Shown here piece by piece: positions 59,410-64,000 of a stretch of 64,000 bases of DNA; position 1 is the first letter of the stretch, and every line of letters begins with the position of its first letter. The DNA is from Paenibacillus thermotolerans. GTDB taxonomy: Bacteria; Bacillota; Bacilli; Paenibacillales; YIM-B00363. The position numbers were made by a program, and so were the translations under genes. Location of the stretch: assembly GCF_028745515.1 (NCBI RefSeq), contig NZ_JAQZSG010000006.1:124001-188000 (forward strand), in the 5' to 3' direction. The notes beneath the pieces were generated by a model. That model saw only the letters and a list, made by a program, of their open reading frames with translations, was not told the origin of the DNA and did not search any database.

Positions 59410-60402
59410 ATGCAAGCAGCCGGTGAACAATTATTGTCACAGGTCGTCCAGTCATTGCTTGGCATTTGCCCAGGCGCTGATGTTCCGAAACTGCAAGCCA
59501 GGTTATCGGAGATCGTTTCGCAGTATGACGTGCGGCGGATCGAGTCTGAACAATCCCATCCGGATCTGCAGGAGAAGATTGAGCTCTTCCTGTCCGGAAA
59601 GCAGCTCGAAGGTCTCAGCAAGATCACGCTGGACGGGTACCGCATCCATCTCCGGATCTTCTCCGATTCGGTCAAGAAGAAGGCAGAGGACATCACGACA
59701 GCCGACATCCGGGTTTATCTCGGGCGTTACCGGGATCAAAAGATCACTACGCTCTCCACGAAGCTATCGGTGCTCAAATCGTTTTTCGGGTGGCTGACAG
59801 CGGAGGACATCATCCCACGGGACCCGACGACGAAGATCAAGCCGCCGAAGAAAGAGAAGCGGTTGCCGAAGGCTTTAACGATCGAGGAGCTGGAGATGCT
59901 TCGGGAAGCATGTCAGAACGTAAGGCAGCGCACATTGATCGAAGTTTTATATGCAACCGGCTGCCGATTGTCCGAGGTACATAACCTGAATCGCTCCGAT
60001 ATCGATTTCAGCACACAGAGCTGCCGAGTTATCGGCAAGGGTAACAAGGAGCGCGAAGTGTTCTTCTCATTCAAATCGCTGTACCATCTCAAGAAGTACC
60101 TGTTTTCCCGGACGGATCAGGAACCAGATCTCATCGTCACGGAACGTCAACCCTACCGGAGATTGTCCAGGCGCGGCATCCAGCGAGAGATCGGTGTCAT
60201 CGCCCGGCAGGCAGGACTGCAGAAGAAGGTTAGCCCACATACGCTCCGACATACCTTTGCGACGCTCACGCTTAACAATGGCGCTGATTTGGTGGCCGTT
60301 CAAGAATTACTCGGGCATGAGAACCCTGCAACAACTCAAATTTACGCAACGATATCCGCCGAGCGAAAGCGGGAACAACATAAGAAGCATTTGGTGCAAT
60401 AA
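59410..60402 (+). CDS. XerC-like tyrosine recombinase inserted in the tail module
   Basis: The 330-residue protein is complete: N-terminal core-binding domain (EKIELFLSGKQLEGLSKITL), catalytic Arg (YATGCRLSEVHNLNRSD), Lys (GKGNKEREVFF), HTLRHTF, and LLGHENPATTQIYATIS with the nucleophilic Tyr. Codon use is more GC-rich than its neighbours. It splits the tail genes, having its own leader and terminator, and so looks like a mobile unit or a DNA-rearranging enzyme acting on the adjacent fibre or tail genes. Confidence 0.85.
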   Translation: MQAAGEQLLSQVVQSLLGICPGADVPKLQARLSEIVSQYDVRRIESEQSHPDLQEKIELFLSGKQLEGLSKITLDGYRIHLRIFSDSVKKKAEDITTADIRVYLGRYRDQKITTLSTKLSVLKSFFGWLTAEDIIPRDPTTKIKPPKKEKRLPKALTIEELEMLREACQNVRQRTLIEVLYATGCRLSEVHNLNRSDIDFSTQSCRVIGKGNKEREVFFSFKSLYHLKKYLFSRTDQEPDLIVTERQPYRRLSRRGIQREIGVIARQAGLQKKVSPHTLRHTFATLTLNNGADLVAVQELLGHENPATTQIYATISAERKREQHKKHLVQ

Positions 60403-60425
60403 AGCTCCTTCGGGGGCTTTTTTAT
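60401..60425 (+). terminator. Rho-independent terminator of the recombinase gene
   Basis: AAAGCTCC-TTCG-GGGGCTTT is followed by T. It starts in the stop codon of the recombinase. Confidence 0.65.
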
Positions 60426-60456
60426 ATTTTGAGACTCGTTGAAGGGGGGAAGCGCA

Positions 60457-62577
60457 TTGTTAAAGGTTTTCGATAAAAATCTAAATCCGACAGGCGTTCT
60501 TCCGGACGCAGACCAAGTTCAACGGAAAAGACGGATCAATTCCGATTACGAGTTATCCTTTTTGGTTCCGATGAACAGCACGGATTACACCGAAAAGATA
60601 ACTTTAAAAGGCCACGTTCAAGATGAGCGTGGCCAGTATTTTGTGATTAATAGCCGGAAAAGAGATCGTGGAGGGCTGAAACGAATGGCCCGAATTGATT
60701 GCATGCACATCATGTTTAAACTTACGGATTTCAAAATGCCTTACGATTCGTACATCGAAGAGGGTTTTGGAGTAAACATAAATACTTTGGCTAATCTTAT
60801 CTCGTCGGCAACGTCAGGAAAATTTTCCTTAGCTGTTGATTCAGGGTTTGAACTGAAGGACATCAAGGATTTTGGTCGCGGAAATGCGTTGCAAGCTCTT
60901 AACTTTTTGTTAAAAACATATGATGCCGAAGTTGAGCCGGATAATTTCGTCATTCGGATAAAAAAGAAAATCGGCGTAGATTCCGGAATGCAATACCGGA
61001 TTAAGAAGAACATCATTAGTAATAGTTTTGAGGATGACGCAAGGGCTCTTGTAACCCGGATGTACTCGCAGATGAAGGATGGACTTACATTCATAGGTCT
61101 GCCTGCATCGCATCTTACTCCGGAAGAATATAACTTGCTCAATGCGGTCCCCGGTGCAATCGTAAATGGAGTGATAAAGGTTAATTACCTTATATCGCCA
61201 TACGCTGCGTATTGGGCAAACAATACGAATACGTACTATGACGGCGAATTAATTGACCAAAACATTGAAGATCAGTTGGAGTTATTAGAAGCGACGAGAA
61301 AGGCTTTAAAAGAACAAGAAGTACCAACTATTGATGTGAACATCAGTGCTGCTGATCTTCACAAAATCGACGGCACGGAACCAAAGCCTAATCTGGGCGA
61401 TACTGTATATTTAATCGACCCGGAAATGGAATTAAACAATATGACAGCCAGAGTTGTTGAGATTACCGAATATCCGTTTGCCCTCGATAAGCATTCAGAA
61501 GTTAGTCTTGCAAACTTTATGAGACGAGACTTCGAGGATATTATTGCTGACTTGGACCGCGCAAAACAAATCGTAGATGATATTACAAGCGGTGCGAAAA
61601 TCCGAACAACAGTATTTGAAGCATTCGCTAAACAAGCAATCTATGATATCAATAATTCGAAAACCGAGGTCAAGTATGATCAGCGAGGGATAATACTACA
61701 GGATAAAGAGAACGCCTCGAATCAGGTAGTTCAGTCCTCTAATGGTATTTACATTACTACTGATGGAGGAGCGACAGCGAGGGCGGCTATAACGGCCAGA
61801 GGAGTTGTTGCAGAAGTAATAGTCGGTATTCTCGGTGAATTTGCACAGGTAAGGACCGATAACTTGATCGCTGGGAATGCACTGATTAAATCAGCTCTTA
61901 TTGAAAGCCTTAAAGTTGAGAAATTGGATGCGTCTTCAGCGAAAATAAGTACTGCAATGATAGAATCATTGGTTGTCGGAAATAACGTGCAGATGGGTCC
62001 AAATGCAACAATATCTTGGGGAAAGGTTACCGATCAGCCTTTTATTCCACAAAACGCGGCTGACGTAGGGGCATTAGCGACTAATTCTCCAATGCTTACC
62101 TATATTGGTCCAACAGGCATTTATACCGGGACATTAAATGCAAATCAAATAAATGTCGGCGTACTAACAGGGTTTACGATTTCTGCTGCAACAATTACAG
62201 GAGGAACGATCAATGTTCAAACTGATATCAATGTCGGAAGCAATTTATATTTGAATGGAAGTTCATCAACAAGAACTATATTTTTTGGCAACTCTGGAGC
62301 CATTACCGCAAACGGTGACACGATTAACTTAAGTTCTCCAAACGGAGTAACTATGACGGGGAATCTAGTTGTAGGCAGCGTTAATGTACTATCTAATTTG
62401 GAAGGTAAGGCAAGCAAAGGTTCTTCAACGTCGTCTACGCCTATAGCTGACGGTCACAATCATGGTTTTAGTAGCTCAGATTGGATTCAATGCTACGATA
62501 GCGCTGGAAATCCAACTGTAAAAAAACAATGGGTACCTTATGCGGGATCACCGGCACATAGTCATACACTGAACTGA
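60457..62577 (+). CDS. Tail-associated endopeptidase/hub protein (Tal-like)
   Basis: From TTG 60457, behind AAGGGGGGAAG, the product is 706 residues. The N-terminal 370 residues match prophage tail endopeptidase/hub proteins (KVFDKNLNPTGVLPDADQVQ, HVQDERGQYFVINSRKRDRG, LKTYDAEVEPDNF). The C-terminal half is a beta-helical or fibre-like part (NQINVGVLTGFTISAATITG) ending in a histidine-rich DGHNHGFSSSD segment. It caps the tail tip and may digest cell wall. Normally it follows Dit directly; here it is separated from it by 4.3 kb. Confidence 0.82.
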   Translation: MLKVFDKNLNPTGVLPDADQVQRKRRINSDYELSFLVPMNSTDYTEKITLKGHVQDERGQYFVINSRKRDRGGLKRMARIDCMHIMFKLTDFKMPYDSYIEEGFGVNINTLANLISSATSGKFSLAVDSGFELKDIKDFGRGNALQALNFLLKTYDAEVEPDNFVIRIKKKIGVDSGMQYRIKKNIISNSFEDDARALVTRMYSQMKDGLTFIGLPASHLTPEEYNLLNAVPGAIVNGVIKVNYLISPYAAYWANNTNTYYDGELIDQNIEDQLELLEATRKALKEQEVPTIDVNISAADLHKIDGTEPKPNLGDTVYLIDPEMELNNMTARVVEITEYPFALDKHSEVSLANFMRRDFEDIIADLDRAKQIVDDITSGAKIRTTVFEAFAKQAIYDINNSKTEVKYDQRGIILQDKENASNQVVQSSNGIYITTDGGATARAAITARGVVAEVIVGILGEFAQVRTDNLIAGNALIKSALIESLKVEKLDASSAKISTAMIESLVVGNNVQMGPNATISWGKVTDQPFIPQNAADVGALATNSPMLTYIGPTGIYTGTLNANQINVGVLTGFTISAATITGGTINVQTDINVGSNLYLNGSSSTRTIFFGNSGAITANGDTINLSSPNGVTMTGNLVVGSVNVLSNLEGKASKGSSTSSTPIADGHNHGFSSSDWIQCYDSAGNPTVKKQWVPYAGSPAHSHTLN

Positions 62578-62644
62578 TATTCCCTTCTTATGGAAACTGA
62601 CTTATAATGGAGTCAAATGGAATCAATGAAGGGGATGAACGTTA

Positions 62645-63244
62645 ATGAAAAAGTTTATTAGCGGGTTGCTAGTTGGGATATTATTATGTATTTCTAGCAC
62701 GGTTTTCGCTGAAACGGTTATTGTAAATTTCATTGGTCAAAAAATACAAGGACAATTTCCCGTTACTATCGATGGAGAACTATTGGAAAATCCGGCCATT
62801 GTAGTGAATGGCACAAGTTTTTTACCTGTCAGAAAATTCAGTGAAGCTGCCGGATATAATGTTTATTTTGATGCGGAAGGGGATATCAGGTTGGAACGTG
62901 ATTTAAGCAAGTCACCAATGATTCATGGCATGGACCCTGTTGCAAAAGCTGAAGAAGAGCAAATGAAAGCAAATGCCGAGAAGAAAAATCAAATAGAGAC
63001 GGCAAAGACTAAGATAAAAATCGAAATAGATATTGCAAAATCCCAATTACAACGTGCCGAATATCGATTGAACGAACTCATTCAGATGTTGAACGACTTT
63101 AAGCCAAACCCAAACATCCCAGAAACTGAGAGTGCGGGTGCCAAAGCTAAATTGGAAACAAGAATTGAAGAAGAAAAGAATAACATCAATGCACTAAACG
63201 AAAAAATTAAAACTCTTGAGGCAGAACTAGAAGCTTTAAATTGA
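62645..63244 (+). CDS. Secreted protein with copper-amine-oxidase-N-like domain and coiled coil
   Basis: The 199-residue protein begins with a signal peptide (MKKFISGLLVGILLCISSTV, cleaved after VFA). Residues 25-85 resemble the copper amine oxidase N-terminal-like domain common in Paenibacillus cell-surface proteins (GELLENPAIVVNGTSFLPVR, FSEAAGYNVYFDAEG). A coiled coil forms the rest. It is probably cell-wall associated and lysogenically or late expressed. Confidence 0.75.
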   Translation: MKKFISGLLVGILLCISSTVFAETVIVNFIGQKIQGQFPVTIDGELLENPAIVVNGTSFLPVRKFSEAAGYNVYFDAEGDIRLERDLSKSPMIHGMDPVAKAEEEQMKANAEKKNQIETAKTKIKIEIDIAKSQLQRAEYRLNELIQMLNDFKPNPNIPETESAGAKAKLETRIEEEKNNINALNEKIKTLEAELEALN

Positions 63245-63290
63245 TAAATCCGCAGTAAACGAGGACAAGAAAATATATACAATTAATACT

Positions 63291-63323
63291 AAAGAGACAT
63301 CCCTTTAAAGGGGTGTCTTTTTT
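63291..63323 (+). terminator. Rho-independent terminator
   Basis: AAGAGACATCCC and GGGGTGTCTTTT pair over TTTAAA and six T follow. It closes the secreted-protein gene. Confidence 0.75.
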
Positions 63324-63366
63324 GTTTTGAGGAAGGTAACAAACATCTTTTAGGGGGATTCTTCCA

Positions 63367-63501
63367 GTGAAAATTCTTAAACAATGGTGGCATATGTACT
63401 GGATTCGATTCCATAACGAAAGCAGGCACCATCATTTTCGGAAAAGGGATGAACATTTGGATGCATTAAGGAAAATGGAACCCACCAAGGACGGTGTGTA
63501 A
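63367..63501 (+). CDS. Small histidine-rich protein
   Basis: A 44-residue GTG-started frame (MKILKQWWHMYWIRFHNESR, HHHFRKRDEHL) follows AGGGGGAT. It is rich in Trp and His at the N-terminus and could bind membranes. Function unknown. Confidence 0.5.
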   Translation: MKILKQWWHMYWIRFHNESRHHHFRKRDEHLDALRKMEPTKDGV

Positions 63502-63503
63502 AA

Positions 63504-63683
63504 GTGAAATGGTTACCGCTTGTTTTATTCGCTTTACTGTTAACTTCATGCGCTTCTGAATCAAATCCGGAACCATCAGAAGTGGATGATGGTGGCAATA
63601 CCGGCACTCCCGCAGACTTTAACAATACCAATCCTTACAGCGTGATCGATTCATATAGCCCGTACAATCATTTTCAAAATTGA
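63504..63683 (+). CDS. Small phage lipoprotein
   Basis: A 59-residue GTG-started frame has a classic lipoprotein signal (MKWLPLVLFALLLTSCASES, lipobox LTSC, Cys16). The mature part is acidic and Asn/Pro-rich. Phage lipoproteins near lysis genes often act in superinfection exclusion or as lysis regulators; the evidence here is only the signal and the position. Confidence 0.65.
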   Translation: MKWLPLVLFALLLTSCASESNPEPSEVDDGGNTGTPADFNNTNPYSVIDSYSPYNHFQN

Positions 63684-63698
63684 GAGGAGAAATAAATC

Positions 63699-63911
63699 AT
63701 GCAATTCATACCGTTTGCCAAAGTGGAGTTGGATTTAACCAAACCGCTCGAAGAGACAAAGCAGTTAATCTTGACGCTTTCTTTATCCCAGCCAAACCAG
63801 TATGAGTTTTTCAAGCAACTCGACTTATGGATGGGGGAAACCATTACAAAGATCGAGGAAGTGAAAAATAAAATGGAGGAGGTGGAGAAAGAGAATGTAC
63901 AGACTAAGTAG
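63699..63911 (+). CDS. Helical protein before the holin
   Basis: The 70-residue protein (MQFIPFAKVELDLTKPLEET ... ITKIEEVKNKMEEVEKEN) has a coiled-coil end and overlaps the holin gene by 17 bases. It may be a lysis-module accessory protein such as a haemolysin-XhlA-like partner, although it lacks a membrane helix. Confidence 0.5.
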   Translation: MQFIPFAKVELDLTKPLEETKQLILTLSLSQPNQYEFFKQLDLWMGETITKIEEVKNKMEEVEKENVQTK

Positions 63912-64000
63912 GATTTTAAGTTTTGAAAACTTGACAACAACTCCTGCTAGTTTAGCAGCAGTATTCGGCGCAATTGTCGGGCCCGTTATCGAAATCTTAT
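63895..64000 (+). CDS. Holin, partial (runs off right edge)
   Basis: The visible 35 residues (MYRLSRILSFENLTTTPASL, AAVFGAIVGPVIEIL) resemble the N-terminus of phage/toxin-secretion holins of the TcdE/BhlA kind, beginning a first membrane helix. AAATGGAGGAGG is well placed. An endolysin gene is expected beyond the window. Confidence 0.6.
   Translation, partial: MYRLSRILSFENLTTTPASLAAVFGAIVGPVIEIL

Noticed and set aside
1..64000. CRISPR array, rRNA or tRNA genes
   Set aside because: No regularly spaced direct repeats of CRISPR size, and no cloverleaf or rRNA motifs were recognised on reading both strands.

Overview
The window looks like chromosome from an endospore-forming Firmicute, most probably of the Paenibacillus/Brevibacillus group. 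The basis is strong GGAGG ribosome-binding sites, frequent TTG/GTG starts, a phage-borne spoVS homologue and a 32-codon piece of the mother-cell sporulation sigma factor gene sigK that reads like the Paenibacillus form. There are no rRNA, tRNA or CRISPR features. Nearly everything belongs to two mobile elements that meet inside sigK.

Element A (1 to about 9192, running off the left edge) ends inside sigK codons. It carries a partial hypothetical gene, a small serine resolvase, a 2.3-kb gene-poor stretch full of hairpins and imperfect repeats, a rightward operon of XRE regulator plus small unknown and phage-like genes (3549-6460), a pentapeptide-repeat protein, a possible type I toxin, and, beside its right end, an Abi/HEPN-type gene followed by a membrane-anchored winged-helix gene. 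I found no GATC tetranucleotide anywhere in 1-9254, whereas GATC is common afterwards, so A has a different history from the rest.

The sigK fragment (9193-9288) keeps the reading frame of the sigma-K region-2/3 linker ([11 protein letters not shown] ... [13 protein letters not shown]) but has neither the N-terminal nor the C-terminal part beside it. Element A cuts it on the left; element B starts directly on the right with a large serine recombinase pointing back at it, the arrangement of spoIVCA in the B. subtilis skin element.

Element B (about 9289 to the right edge) is an almost complete siphovirus-type prophage. Its layout is: recombinase and LexA/CI-type repressor (leftward); Cro-like gene, spoVS, ParB-like, PAPS-reductase-like and helicase-methyltransferase genes; replication module (replisome organiser, DnaC-like loader, its own beta clamp, dUTPase, RusA); cytosine methyltransferase, SNF2 helicase, HNH, YopX, YhaM-like and ASCH genes; a roughly 0.9-kb non-coding stretch that looks like a giant structured RNA; small genes and a short tyrosine recombinase; terminase; a cargo island with a ThsB-like TIR gene and a frameshifted membrane partner; portal-MuF fusion; an Acb2-like anti-CBASS sponge; protease/scaffold, capsid, connectors, tail tube, tape measure, Dit, fibre; an inserted XerC-like recombinase; tail endopeptidase; secreted proteins and the start of a holin. 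Lysis genes probably follow just beyond the window.

Together the two elements would keep sigK off during growth. A functional sigma K would need both to be excised in the mother cell, unless an intact sigK copy exists elsewhere.
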